A stretch of 64,000 nucleotides of DNA from Ideonella_A sakaiensis_A (GCF_048320135.1 NZ_CP182947.1:2046001-2110000); one strand, 5' to 3'; shown: positions 26,297 through 35,396, numbered from the stretch's first letter. Notes: generated by a model from the letters alone, not told the origin. Numbers and translations are program-made.

Positions 26297-27448
26297 GTGG
26301 CCGCAACCGTTCGTGATCAGGCCGACGTCATCGTCGTCGGCGGCGGCCTCGTCGGTACCGCGGTCGCCTACGGCCTCGCGGCGCAGCAGGCGCGCGTGAT
26401 CGTCGTCGACGAAGGCGACCAGGCCTTCCGCGCCTCACGTGGCAATTTCGGCCTGGTCTGGGTGCAGGGCAAGGGTTATGGCTACACGCCCTATGCGCGC
26501 TGGACGATGCAGTCGGCGCGGGCCTGGCCGCGACTCGCCGCCGAGCTGCGCGAGCAGACCGGTGTCGACGTGCAGCTGCGCCAGCCGGGTGGTTATGCCT
26601 TCTCGTTTTCCGACGCGGAGATGGCCGCCAGGAACGATCGCCTGCAGGCGATCCGCAACGATCTCGGCGGCAGCGCGGACGACTATCCGTTCGAGATGCT
26701 CGATCGCGCGGCTGTCCGCGACCGGGTGCCGCAGATCGGGCCGGATGTGGTCGGCGCGAGTTATACGCCGCTCGACGGCGACGTCAATCCGCTGAAGCTG
26801 CTGCGCGCCTTCCATGCGGCGATGCACCGTCACGATGTCGAGCTGCTCGGCGGCCGCTCGGTGCAGGCGATCGATTTTGCCGACGGCCGGTTCGCGGTGC
26901 GCACCGGCAGCGAGGTGCTGCAGGCGCCGCGCATCGTGCTGGCCGCCGGCCTCGGCAATGCCAAGCTGGCGCCGCTGGTCGGGCTGAACGCGCCGGTGCA
27001 GCCGAACCGCGGCCAGGTGCTGATCTGCGAACGCGCGGCACCGTTTCTCGATTTTCCGACGCTGAACGTGCGCCAGACCGATGAGGGCACGGTGCAGCTC
27101 GGTGACTCGATGGAGGATGTCGGTCTCGACGACCGCACGACGACCGAAGTCGTCACCGCAATCGCGCGGCGCGCGGTGCGCACCTTCCCGGCCTTGTCGC
27201 GGCTGAAGCTCGTCAGATCCTGGGCTGCGCTGCGCGTGATGAGCCCGGACGGCTTTCCGATCTACCAGCAGTCCGACCGCTGCCCCGGCGCATTTGTCGT
27301 CACCTGCCACAGCGGCGTCACGCTGGCGGCCAACCATGCCCAGCTGCTCGCGCCGTGGATTCTGGGCGGCGCCGCACCGGCCGGCATCGACTCGTTTTCC
27401 GGCGACCGCTTCGCGGACCCCAACCGTCAATATACCCATGGCCACTGA
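26297..27448 (+). CDS. FAD-dependent amine/D-amino-acid-type oxidoreductase (HcnC/beta-subunit-like)
   Basis: 383 residues, GTG start. N-terminal FAD-binding GGGLVGTAVAYGLAAQQARVIVVDE, then a DAO-type fold with a second FAD contact near the C-terminus (RSWAALRVMSPDGFPIY, CHSGVTLAANHA). The small C-terminal end overlaps the 2Fe-2S protein gene by 11 bp. The three consecutive genes (this, 27438-27773, 27763-29136) form the set found in hydrogen cyanide synthase, opine oxidases and D-hydroxyproline dehydrogenase. This chain would be the catalytic one oxidising the C-N bond. Confidence 0.8.
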   Translation: MAATVRDQADVIVVGGGLVGTAVAYGLAAQQARVIVVDEGDQAFRASRGNFGLVWVQGKGYGYTPYARWTMQSARAWPRLAAELREQTGVDVQLRQPGGYAFSFSDAEMAARNDRLQAIRNDLGGSADDYPFEMLDRAAVRDRVPQIGPDVVGASYTPLDGDVNPLKLLRAFHAAMHRHDVELLGGRSVQAIDFADGRFAVRTGSEVLQAPRIVLAAGLGNAKLAPLVGLNAPVQPNRGQVLICERAAPFLDFPTLNVRQTDEGTVQLGDSMEDVGLDDRTTTEVVTAIARRAVRTFPALSRLKLVRSWAALRVMSPDGFPIYQQSDRCPGAFVVTCHSGVTLAANHAQLLAPWILGGAAPAGIDSFSGDRFADPNRQYTHGH

Positions 27449-27773
27449 AATCCTGTTCCGGCAATTGCCGTCGGCGGCATCCGCCGCCACCGTCCAGATC
27501 CGCTTCAACGACCAGCCGCTGACGGTACCCGCCGGCAGCAGCGTCGCGGCGGCCCTGCTGCTCGCCGGTGTGCAGCGTTTTCGGGGCTCCGCGGTCAGCG
27601 GCGGCTCGCGGGCGCCCTACTGCATGATGGGTGTGTGTTTCGAGTGCCTGGTCGAGATCGACGGCGAGCCGTCGGTGCAATCGTGCCTGGTCACCGTGCG
27701 CGAAGGCATGTCGGTGCGCACGCAGGACCATGCGCCGACGGTCGCAGCGGCGGAGGTCGACCATGCAGCTTGA
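27438..27773 (+). CDS. 2Fe-2S ferredoxin-like subunit of the amine dehydrogenase (HcnA/gamma-like)
   Basis: 111 residues from ATG 27438. The cluster ligands are C-MMGV-C-FE-C (in RAPYCMMGVCFECLVEI) and a fourth Cys in VQSCLVTVREG, spacing C-x4-C-x2-C-x11-C. Overlaps both neighbours by 11 bp, so the three subunits are translated together. Transfers electrons between the two FAD-bearing subunits. Confidence 0.88.
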   Translation: MATEILFRQLPSAASAATVQIRFNDQPLTVPAGSSVAAALLLAGVQRFRGSAVSGGSRAPYCMMGVCFECLVEIDGEPSVQSCLVTVREGMSVRTQDHAPTVAAAEVDHAA

Positions 27774-29136
27774 ACAGGTTGATGTCGTCGTGATCGGCGC
27801 CGGACCCGCCGGCATGTCGGCGGCGATCGCCGCCAGCGACGCCGGTGCCTCGGTCGTGTTGCTCGACGAGCAGGCGACCCCGGGCGGCCAGATCTACCGT
27901 GCGGTGACCGAGTCCGATCCGCAGCGGCTGGCGCTGCTCGGCCCCGACTATGCGGCCGGCGGCGACCTGGCGAAGGCCTTCGCGGCCAGCGGCGCGCGTT
28001 ACGAGCGTGGCGTCGCGGTCTGGGAAGTGACGCGCGAGCACCGGGTGAATGGGATGCAGAACGGCGGCGTACGCGCCTGGCAGGCCAAACGCGTGGTGCT
28101 GGCGACCGGCGCGATGGAGCGGCCGTTTCCGATTCCGGGCTGGACACTGCCCGGCGTGATGACGGCCGGCGCGGCGCAGATCCTGCTGAAGACGACGCAG
28201 GCAGTGCCGCAGGACGGGCTGGTGCTGGCCGGCTGCGGGCCGTTGCTTTATCTGCTCGGCTGGCAGTATCTCCGGGCCGGCGTGAAGATTCGCGCGATCG
28301 TCGATACCACCGAGCGCGCCGATTACCTTCGCGCGGCACGCCATGCCGGCGGTGCCTTGCGCGGCTGGCCGATGCTGGCCAAGGGCCTGAAGCTGATGGC
28401 GGCATTGCGTGCGGCGAAGATTCCGTTCCACAGCGGTGCCAGCGATCTGGCGGTCGAAGGCAGTGAGCGTGCGCAGGCATTGCGTTTCAAGATCGGTGGC
28501 CGCGAGCAGCGCATCGATGCCGATGTCGTGCTGCTGCACCAGGGCGTGGTGCCAAATACCCAGATCAGCTGGTCGCTGCGTGCCGAACACGACTGGGACG
28601 ACGAGCAGCTCTGCTGGCGGCCGCAGACCAGCGCCTGGTACGAACTGAGCACACCCGGCATCTTCATTGCAGGCGACGGCGCCGGCATCGGCGGCGCATT
28701 GGCAGCGGCGACTCAAGGCCGGCTGGCCGGCCTGGAAGTGGCACGCCAGTGCGATCACATCGACGAGGCGCAACGTGATCGACTGGCCGCACCGCTGCGC
28801 CAGGAACTGAGCGGACAGCTCGCAATCAGGCCGTTCCTCGACGCCTTGTACCGGCCGAAACACCGCGTGCCGGCCGACTCGGTGACGGTATGCCGCTGCG
28901 AGGAAGTCACCGCCGGCGACATCCGCGCCCATGTCGACCTCGGCTGCAGCGGCCCGAACCAGGCCAAGGCTTTCGGCCGCTGCGGCATGGGCCCGTGCCA
29001 AGGCCGCATGTGCGGGCTGACGGTGACCGAGGTGATCGCCGATGCGCGCAAGGTGGCGCCGGCCGAGGTCGGTTATTACCGGATCCGGCCGCCGATCAAG
29101 CCGGTCACGCTCGGAGGCCTGGCCCGTGAAAGCTGA
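27763..29136 (+). CDS. FAD/NAD(P)-binding subunit with C-terminal BFD-like 2Fe-2S domain (HcnB/alpha-like)
   Basis: 457 residues. FAD-binding GAGPAGMSAAIAASDAGASVVLLDE, GG-motif ATGAMERPFPIPGWTLPGV, a second dinucleotide site (LVLAGCGPLLYLLGWQYLRAG) and C-terminal Cys cluster CRCEEV...GRCGMGPCQGRMC as in bacterioferritin-associated-ferredoxin-like domains. This is the alpha-subunit layout of octopine/nopaline oxidase and hydroxyproline dehydrogenase. An 11-bp overlap leads into a further FAD oxidoreductase. Confidence 0.88.
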   Translation: MQLEQVDVVVIGAGPAGMSAAIAASDAGASVVLLDEQATPGGQIYRAVTESDPQRLALLGPDYAAGGDLAKAFAASGARYERGVAVWEVTREHRVNGMQNGGVRAWQAKRVVLATGAMERPFPIPGWTLPGVMTAGAAQILLKTTQAVPQDGLVLAGCGPLLYLLGWQYLRAGVKIRAIVDTTERADYLRAARHAGGALRGWPMLAKGLKLMAALRAAKIPFHSGASDLAVEGSERAQALRFKIGGREQRIDADVVLLHQGVVPNTQISWSLRAEHDWDDEQLCWRPQTSAWYELSTPGIFIAGDGAGIGGALAAATQGRLAGLEVARQCDHIDEAQRDRLAAPLRQELSGQLAIRPFLDALYRPKHRVPADSVTVCRCEEVTAGDIRAHVDLGCSGPNQAKAFGRCGMGPCQGRMCGLTVTEVIADARKVAPAEVGYYRIRPPIKPVTLGGLARES

Positions 29137-30301
29137 TCCGACGACGGCCGGCGGCTCCGATGTGCTGATCATCGGCGGCGGGCTGCAGGGCTTGTCGAGC
29201 GCGCTGCAACTGGCGCGCCGCGGCTGCAGCGTGCGGCTGCTCGAAGCCGACTATTGCGGCCGCCATGCGTCCGGCGTCAATGCCGGCGGCGTGCGAACGG
29301 TATATCGACACATGGCCGAGGTGCCGCTTTCGGTTGCCGCGCGCACACTCTGGCACAACCTGGCCGACCTGGTCGGCGAGAACCCGGGCTTCGTCGCCAG
29401 CGGCCAGTTGAAACTGGCCGAGACCGAGGCCGAACTGGAGCGGCTGCGCCAGCGCGTCGAGCAACTCAATGCGCTCGGCTATACCCATGAGGAACTGGTC
29501 GGGCCCGAGGTCGTGCGCGAACTGGTGCCGGCACTGACGCCGAACATCAGCGGCGCGATCTGGGCCGCCGACGACGGTTATGCCTATCCGTATGGCGTCG
29601 TCACCGCCTTCCGCCACGCCTGCGAGCGCCTCGGCGTGATCATCCACGAAGGCACGCCGGCCGATCGCATCGAGCGTATCGGTGAACGCTGGCAGGTCGA
29701 CACGCCGAGCCAACGCTTCGACGCCGACTTCCTCGTCAATACCGCCGGCGCGTGGGCCGGCGAGTTTGCGCGCCAGGTCGACGAACCGGTGCCGCTCGAG
29801 GCCGTCGGGCTGATGCTGATGGTGACGACGCGGGTTGCGCCCTTCGTCAAGCCGGTGCTCGGCGCAACCGGTCGCGCGCTGTCGTTCAAGCAATTTGCCA
29901 ATGGCACGGTGGTGATCGGCGGCGGCCTGACCTGCGCGGCAGACCCGGTGGCAGGCCACGGCGAGGTCGACATGATGAAGCTGGCGACCAGCGCCCGCAC
30001 CGTCACCGACCTGTTTCCACACCTGCGCGGCATCGCGATCAACCGCGCCTGGGCCGGCGTCGAGGGTTTCATGCCGGATCACATTCCGGTGATCAGTGCC
30101 AGTCGCACACGGCCCAATCTGGTTCATGCATTCGGCTTTTCGGCACATGGCTTCGAACTGAGCCCGATCGTCGGCCAGATCGTCGCCGAGTTGCTGCTCG
30201 ACGGCCGCAGCACGCAGCCGATCGCGCCATTTGCGATCGACCGCTTCGCCGCCGCGCCCGCCGCGGCATCCCCCTCCTCCTCTCAAAGCCTCGCCGCATG
30301 A
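29126..30301 (+). CDS. Second DAO-type FAD oxidoreductase of the operon
   Basis: 391 residues from GTG 29126, with GGAGG 10 nt upstream inside the preceding gene. GGGLQGLSSALQLARRGCSVRLLEAD binds FAD; NAGGVRTVYRHMAEVPLS and the C-terminal FGFSAHGFELSPIVGQIVAELLLDG are sarcosine/glycine-oxidase-like. It differs strongly from the 26297-27448 protein, so the operon codes for two distinct FAD oxidases, suggesting two successive C-N oxidations. Its stop overlaps the RidA start (ATGA). Confidence 0.85.
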   Translation: MKADPTTAGGSDVLIIGGGLQGLSSALQLARRGCSVRLLEADYCGRHASGVNAGGVRTVYRHMAEVPLSVAARTLWHNLADLVGENPGFVASGQLKLAETEAELERLRQRVEQLNALGYTHEELVGPEVVRELVPALTPNISGAIWAADDGYAYPYGVVTAFRHACERLGVIIHEGTPADRIERIGERWQVDTPSQRFDADFLVNTAGAWAGEFARQVDEPVPLEAVGLMLMVTTRVAPFVKPVLGATGRALSFKQFANGTVVIGGGLTCAADPVAGHGEVDMMKLATSARTVTDLFPHLRGIAINRAWAGVEGFMPDHIPVISASRTRPNLVHAFGFSAHGFELSPIVGQIVAELLLDGRSTQPIAPFAIDRFAAAPAAASPSSSQSLAA

Positions 30302-30654
30302 CCACCGACATCCAACGCCATCAATCGAACCAGCGCCTGTCGCGCATCGTCGTCCACAACAACACCGTCTATCTGGCCGGCGTCACCGCCTCCGACCGCA
30401 GCGGCGACATCGGCGCGCAGACCGCCGATGTGCTCGCGAAGATCGACGGCTACCTGGAAAGTGTCGGCTCGAGCCGCTCGCGGCTGCTGTCGGCACAGAT
30501 CTGGCTGCGCGACATCGAGCGCGACTTCGCCGGCATGAACGAAGCCTGGGCCGCCTGGATTCCGCAGGATGCGGTGCCGACCCGAGCGACCTGCGAAGCC
30601 AAGCTGGCCTCGGCCGAACTGCTGGTCGAGATCATCGTCGTCGCGGCCTGCTGA
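30298..30654 (+). CDS. RidA/YjgF-family enamine/imine deaminase
   Basis: 118 residues. Family features: VHNNTVYLAGVTA, TADVLAKIDGYLESVGSSRSRLLSAQIWLRDI and the Arg of PTRATCEAKLAS that in RidA binds the substrate carboxylate. It hydrolyses reactive imines or enamines to ketones and ammonia. As last gene of an operon with two amine oxidases, it would clear the imine product of these enzymes. Confidence 0.92.
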   Translation: MTTDIQRHQSNQRLSRIVVHNNTVYLAGVTASDRSGDIGAQTADVLAKIDGYLESVGSSRSRLLSAQIWLRDIERDFAGMNEAWAAWIPQDAVPTRATCEAKLASAELLVEIIVVAAC

Positions 30655-30660
30655 GGCCGC
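30643..30660. terminator. Hairpin at the end of the ABC/amine-oxidase operon
   Basis: GCGGCC-TGCTGA-GGCCGC, perfect 6-bp stem spanning the RidA stop, between convergent genes. No T run follows on either strand, so intrinsic termination is uncertain. Confidence 0.3.
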
Positions 30661-30669
30661 TGTCGAGCG

Positions 30670-31923
30670 TCAGGCGCGCTTTCGCTGCTCGCCTTCACGT
30701 GTCGCTCGCTCGACCGCGATGCCGGCGGTAAAGCCGTGGATCACCGTCGATGCGACGATCGTGAAGGCGACGGTCGCCCACAACGCGCCCTTGTCCGCCA
30801 TCTCGATGTGGCTGGTCGCGTAGGCAACGTAATAGACCGAGCCGATCCCGCGGATGCCGTAGAAGGCCACAACCGCCTGTTCGCGCGGCGACGCGCTGGC
30901 CTCGCCGCGCAACGCCAGCCACGCACACAGCGGGCGAAAAACCAGGATCAGGCCGAGGCCGATCGCCACTGCGCTCCACGACAGGTGCGGCCACAGCTGG
31001 GGCAGCACCGCGCCGAGGGCAAGCAGCAGCAGCGCGGTCAGCACATGCTCGATCGATTGCACGAAGTCGTGCAGCTTGGCATGGAAGTGGTGGCGGGACT
31101 CCTGGCGGCGCAAGGTCAAGCCCGCGACAAAGGCGGCGATGAAGCCGTAGCCCTCGACCGCTTCGGTGACCCCGTAGACGATCAGCACGCCGGCAAAGGC
31201 GGTCAGCGCCGAATTTGTCTTCGCCAGTGCATTGCCGCCTGGCCAGTCGAACATGATCTTGCCGAGCAGCCAGCCCATTGCCGCGCCGGCCAGCGTACCG
31301 ACGCTGATGCGGTAGCAGACATCCCACAGCAGCCAGTCACCGAGCAACGGCAGGTCGAGCTGTCCGGCCGCGGCGAATGCGACTGCGAGGTAGACGAACG
31401 GAAAGGCGAGCCCGTCGTTCAGCCCGGCCTCGGTGGTCAGCGTGAAGCGCACCGGATGCTCACCGCCCTCCAGCGGCGGGCCGACCTGGATATCCCCCGC
31501 CAGCACCGGATCGGTCGGCGCGAGCACCGCACCGAGCAGCAGCGCGCCGGCGAGCGTCATCGACCCGATGGCCCAGCCCGCGAGCGTCACCGCGGCGATG
31601 CACAGCGGCATCGCGATCAGCAACAGGCGGATCGTCGAACGCCATTGCGCACCAGCCCCCAGCTTGTCGATCCTGAGGCCGACGCCGAACAGGCCGACGA
31701 TCACGCACAACTCGCTGACGATCTCCCAGGGTTTGGGCAGCGTGACCGGATCAATGCTCTCGCCGACCCCGAGCCCGCCGAGCGCCACCAGCCCGAGCCC
31801 GATCAACAACGCCGACGACGTCGGTTCGCGCCCCGAGACGAAGCGCGGCAGCCAGTACGACAGGATGACGATCAGCCCGATCGCGACGAGCAGCAGGTGA
31901 TAGCCCGAAACATCGTAGGTCAT
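30670..31923 (-). CDS. Cation:proton antiporter, CPA1/NhaP type
   Basis: 417 residues, about twelve membrane helices. The ion-binding region is LLLGAVLAPTDPVLAGDIQVG (family TDP motif) with LTTEAGLNDGLAFPFVYLAVA (the E-x-x-x-N-D motif). The C-terminus ends soon after the last helix with no regulatory domain. Exchanges Na+ or K+ for H+ across the inner membrane. Stands alone, convergent with RidA. Confidence 0.9.
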   Translation of the reverse strand: MTYDVSGYHLLLVAIGLIVILSYWLPRFVSGREPTSSALLIGLGLVALGGLGVGESIDPVTLPKPWEIVSELCVIVGLFGVGLRIDKLGAGAQWRSTIRLLLIAMPLCIAAVTLAGWAIGSMTLAGALLLGAVLAPTDPVLAGDIQVGPPLEGGEHPVRFTLTTEAGLNDGLAFPFVYLAVAFAAAGQLDLPLLGDWLLWDVCYRISVGTLAGAAMGWLLGKIMFDWPGGNALAKTNSALTAFAGVLIVYGVTEAVEGYGFIAAFVAGLTLRRQESRHHFHAKLHDFVQSIEHVLTALLLLALGAVLPQLWPHLSWSAVAIGLGLILVFRPLCAWLALRGEASASPREQAVVAFYGIRGIGSVYYVAYATSHIEMADKGALWATVAFTIVASTVIHGFTAGIAVERATREGEQRKRA

Positions 31924-32083
31924 GAGAGCCGGTTCGTGGCCGCGGCAATGGGATCAGCCGGCACGGCAACGGTACGATCCGGCCGGCCGGCGGGCTGTCG
32001 GACAACGCCCCGATTCCGCGAGAGACAGGCCGTTGCAGGGTTTTGTCGCCCGGGCCGGCTGAAGGAGGCGCCGCGGGTCTGCC

Positions 32084-32812
32084 TCAGGCCTCGCTCAGCG
32101 TCAACAGCATGTCGGCATACCAGGCGCAGTTCAGGCCCAGCGATTCGTCGACCACCTTGTCGCGGTTGCTCATGTCGAGCCGAGCCGAGTGCACGCCGAG
32201 CAGCTTCCACGGCAGCTCCGGGTCGGCAGACGCCGGGTCGTGCATCACGATCGGCGCGCCGCTGGTGCCGCGGTGGGTGCGCGCATCGGTCAGAAAATAA
32301 CCCTGGCCCTGGAATCGCATGCCGAAGGCCGATGCAATCACCGCCTGCCTGACGACCGGCAGGTGGTGCAGCGTATCGTGGAAGCCGAGCGGGAAGCCGA
32401 CCACGAGCAGCGAACTGCCGATCTGCACCGGCTGCTCCGAATCCTGCAGGTGCTCGGGCGTGAACGCCCGCAGTACCGTCGTCGCCGGCAGGGCGGCGCG
32501 TTCGAGTTCGATCATCGCGATGTCGATCTCGCCGCCGCTGTCGGTACCCTGGCGCCACTGGCTGCGGCCATTGCGGTACAGCGGCACCGAAAAGCCGATC
32601 GACCGGCCCATGTCGCGCTCGCGGGTATGCAGTTCGATCTCGATCCGGTTCGGGTGGTGGCCGCTCGGCTTGTCGAGCAGCACATGCCGGCTGGTGACCA
32701 GAAACAGCCGCTCGTCGCGGCGAAAGAAGAAGCCGCTCGCATTGGTCATCGAGCGCTGGTTCTCGTAGGTGACGATGCGCGCGGCGGTCAGCAGGATCGT
32801 GTCGATCATCAC
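32084..32812 (-). CDS. Trypsin-like serine protease without signal peptide
   Basis: 242 residues, ATG 32812 behind GGAGG. The catalytic triad is readable: H43 (LVTSRHVLLD), D97 (GGEIDIAMIEL), S184 (HRGTSGAPIV). There is no signal peptide, membrane helix or PDZ domain, so it should be cytosolic, and it is not a DegP-type enzyme. Substrate unknown. Neighbours (antiporter and MFS genes on the same strand but 160 and 95 bp away) give no hint. Confidence 0.75.
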   Translation of the reverse strand: MMIDTILLTAARIVTYENQRSMTNASGFFFRRDERLFLVTSRHVLLDKPSGHHPNRIEIELHTRERDMGRSIGFSVPLYRNGRSQWRQGTDSGGEIDIAMIELERAALPATTVLRAFTPEHLQDSEQPVQIGSSLLVVGFPLGFHDTLHHLPVVRQAVIASAFGMRFQGQGYFLTDARTHRGTSGAPIVMHDPASADPELPWKLLGVHSARLDMSNRDKVVDESLGLNCAWYADMLLTLSEA

Positions 32813-32907
32813 GGCCTCCGGGGGTGGTTGCCGTCGACGACGGTGCGGGCATCAAGCATCTGGACTCCTGTGGCTGCACAGGTTAGCACCTGGCAGCCAG
32901 CAGCGCC

Positions 32908-34263
32908 TCAGGCCGTCTCCGGCAGCGGCGTGCCGGCAACCGCAGGCGCCGCGCCGTCGTCGTCGCCGTCGGTCTTCGGCAGCGTGCGAATGCCGCGGAT
33001 CAGCGGCGAGCGCCAGGCGGCGATCGCCAGCAGCAGCGCGCTGCCGCCGGCAAATGCCAGCGATGCGCGCAGCCCGACATGTTCACCGAGCCAGCCGCCG
33101 AGCAGCGCACCGGGGCCTGCCGGAATCAGGATCAGCCAGCGCATCGTGCTGGTCATCCGGCCGAGCAAAGCGTCCGGCGTCACCGCCTGGCGCAGCGCGA
33201 GGAAGTTGATGAAGACCAGCACCGCGCCGGCGGCAAACAGCATCAGCATCAGCGCGAACAGCGGCGCGCCCCAGGCATTGGCCGGGACAAACGACAGCAG
33301 CAGCCAGCCGGCGCCGCTGACCGCAAAGCCGAGCACCAGGCAAGGGCCGGGGCCGATGCGGCGGCTGATCCGGTTGCCGAACATGCTGGCGACCACGGTG
33401 CCGAGGCCCATGCCCATGTAACTCAGGCCGACCGCCTGCTCGCTCATGCCGAGCTTGCGGGTCGCGAACAATATCTGCACGACGATCGCCGCGTGGTGAC
33501 ACATCTGCCAGACGCCGACCGCGATCGCCAGCGCAACCAGCAGGCGGTTGCCGGCGACGAAGCGCAGCCCGGCGCGCAGGTCGTTCCAGAACCTTGCACC
33601 GGCAAGCTGGCGGCGCTGCTCGTTGATCTGGATGCCGCGCAGGATCGCCGCCGAGACGACCAGCAGCAGCGCGTCGACCAGCAGCGCGAGCGGCGCGCCG
33701 ACCATCTTGATCAATGCACCGGCGAGACCCGGACCAGCGACTTCGGCGCCCGAGTGAGCCAGCGCATTTTTTGCATGCGCCTCGACCAGCCGGTCGCGCG
33801 AGACGACCTGCGTCAACACGATCTGCGCGGCGCTGCCGGCGACGGTGTAGACGGTGCCGATCACGAAGCCGGCCACATACAGCCAGTTCATCGACAACCA
33901 GCCCATCCACCAGGCGAGCGGCACACTCGCGACCACCGCGGCGAGCAGCAGTTCGCCAAAGATATAGACCGGCAGCTTGCGCACGCGGTCGAGCCAGACG
34001 CCGAACGGCAGCGAAAACAGCACGAACGGCGCGATTTCCATCGCCGTCAGCAGGCCCATCTGCGTCGGCGTGGCATGCAGCAGCACCGCAGCGGTCAGCG
34101 GCAAGGCGAGCATCGTCACCTGGCCGCCGAACGAGCTGATCAGGATCGACGTCCACAGCCGCCGGTAGATGGCATTGCGCAGCAGATCGCCGGCGGGCAG
34201 CGCAAACCGCGCGCGCAATTGGCGCAGCCATCGATCGTTCAATTCGAGAAGCGCCGTCTTCAT
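32908..34263 (-). CDS. MFS exporter (EntS/MFS_3-like)
   Basis: 451 residues from ATG 34263; the frame extends to 34308 but MKTALLELNDRWLRQLRARF is a natural start with GGGGTGG before it. Twelve membrane helices; RLWTSILISSFGGQVTMLALPLTAAV, FSLPFGVWLDRVRKLP (loop 2-3 motif), AGPGLAGALIKMVGAPLALL. Belongs to the drug/siderophore exporter branch. The C-terminus is hydrophilic and Asp-rich. Divergent from the TetR gene 494 bp away, which may control it. Confidence 0.85.
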   Translation of the reverse strand: MKTALLELNDRWLRQLRARFALPAGDLLRNAIYRRLWTSILISSFGGQVTMLALPLTAAVLLHATPTQMGLLTAMEIAPFVLFSLPFGVWLDRVRKLPVYIFGELLLAAVVASVPLAWWMGWLSMNWLYVAGFVIGTVYTVAGSAAQIVLTQVVSRDRLVEAHAKNALAHSGAEVAGPGLAGALIKMVGAPLALLVDALLLVVSAAILRGIQINEQRRQLAGARFWNDLRAGLRFVAGNRLLVALAIAVGVWQMCHHAAIVVQILFATRKLGMSEQAVGLSYMGMGLGTVVASMFGNRISRRIGPGPCLVLGFAVSGAGWLLLSFVPANAWGAPLFALMLMLFAAGAVLVFINFLALRQAVTPDALLGRMTSTMRWLILIPAGPGALLGGWLGEHVGLRASLAFAGGSALLLAIAAWRSPLIRGIRTLPKTDGDDDGAAPAVAGTPLPETA

Positions 34264-34757
34264 CGCGGCCACCCCATTCTTCTTCTTGACGCGTTGCCTT
34301 GTGGGCACGCTGGCGGGTCGTTGGACCCAGGGCAGCGGAAGAAAAACTGCGCTTCTTCCGCTGGTCTCTCAGCGGAACTTCGGATCGAAGTCGGATGCCG
34401 GGAGGGCTAGAAACCGGTGCAAACCGGCGCGAACCAGATGTTCGCTGCGCCGATGGCCCGTCGCGACTGGCCGGCCGGCAGCGGGCCGCTGTTGGCGGCG
34501 TGCGTGATGCTGGCGTGGATGGCGTTCATCGGCGTTTTCCGGCGGGAGAGGTGAATCCTATCAGCCGGCTCTCGAAGCAGGCAAGGCGGTTTTCAGCCGG
34601 ATGTGGCGCGCCGGCAACCGCAGGAACGAAAGCCGCGGACGTTCGAGCGACCGACGCTGGCAAGCGGCGTGAATCTGCCGCCGGCCTCGACGCCGCGTGG
34701 CAGATGACGGGACCTCCCGGCTTGATCGATCAATCAAGTCGACGTAGACTGACTTGA
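34264..34757. other. Intergenic region between MFS and TetR genes
   Basis: 494 bp without an established gene. It holds the promoter/operator described at 34721-34750. At 34438-34554 (+) there is a 38-codon frame beginning MFAAPMARRDWPAGSG with a single hydrophobic stretch (LLAACVMLAWMAFIGVF) and a basic end; it has no convincing ribosome site and is only a weak small-protein candidate. Nothing else is recognisable. Confidence 0.4.
34721..34750 (+). promoter_or_regulatory. TetR promoter with embedded inverted-repeat operator
   Basis: TTGATC (34722-34727) and TAGACT (34745-34750) are 17 bp apart. CTTGAT-cgatca-ATCAAG (34721-34738), a perfect 6-bp inverted repeat, covers the -35 element and is a typical TetR-family operator. 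The -10 ends only 7 bp before ATG 34758, so the message would have almost no leader. Suggests autorepression. Confidence 0.55.
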
Positions 34758-35396
34758 ATGAGCGCTCAACCCAGCCAGCAGGAAACCCGCTCGCGCATCG
34801 TCGTTGCAGCGATGGAGCTGTTCTGGCAGAAGGGTTACCAGTCGACCAGCATTGCCGATCTGCTGCAGCGCGCCGGCGTGCACAGCGGCAGCCTGTATCA
34901 CTTTTTCCCCGGCAAGCAGGATGTGCTGCTGGCGGTTCTCGATCTCTACCACGGTGGCATCGACGAGATGCTGCTGGCGCCGGCCTGGCACGGTATCGAC
35001 GATCCGATCGAGCGCATCTTCGCGCTGCTGGCGGGTTACCGCGAGGCCTTGCTCGGCACGGACTGCAGCTATGGTTGCCCGATCGGCAGCATCGCGCTCG
35101 AGCTGCACGAACCCGACCCGCCGGTGCGTGCCGGCCTGATGGCCAATTTCACGGCCTGGACCGATGCCGTCGAGCACTGTCTTGTCGACGCCGGCCCGCG
35201 GCTGCCGGACCGGCTCGACCGGCGCGCACTCGCCTGCTTCGTGTTGACGACGATGGAAGGCGGCGTGATGCTCGCCCGCACCTACCGCGATGTCGCGCGA
35301 TACGACATGGCGGTCGGCCAGTTGCGGCAATACCTCGACCAGTTGCTGCAGCAAGGCGATGCCGCAAGACCGCCACGCAAGACCCGAAGGAGTTGA
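34758..35396 (+). CDS. TetR/AcrR-family repressor
   Basis: 212 residues. The DNA-binding helix-turn-helix lies at residues ~10-57 (ETRSRIVVAAMELFWQKGYQ, STSIADLLQRAGVHSGSLYHFF). The ligand-binding half includes YGCPIGSIALEL, as in members of the YxaF/LmrA group. Located 4 bp before a secreted-protein gene with which it is cotranscribed; it is divergent from the MFS exporter, another possible target. An operator-like palindrome precedes it. Confidence 0.9.
   Translation: MSAQPSQQETRSRIVVAAMELFWQKGYQSTSIADLLQRAGVHSGSLYHFFPGKQDVLLAVLDLYHGGIDEMLLAPAWHGIDDPIERIFALLAGYREALLGTDCSYGCPIGSIALELHEPDPPVRAGLMANFTAWTDAVEHCLVDAGPRLPDRLDRRALACFVLTTMEGGVMLARTYRDVARYDMAVGQLRQYLDQLLQQGDAARPPRKTRRS

Noticed and set aside
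26297..29136. Hydrogen cyanide synthase hcnABC
   Set aside because: The subunit types match, but the gene order, the coupled polyamine-type importer, the second FAD oxidase and RidA point to catabolism of an imported amine; opine and hydroxyproline dehydrogenases share the same subunit set.
34438..34554. 38-residue membrane peptide gene
   Set aside because: It has a single hydrophobic stretch but no ribosome site or other support; noted only within the intergenic entry.
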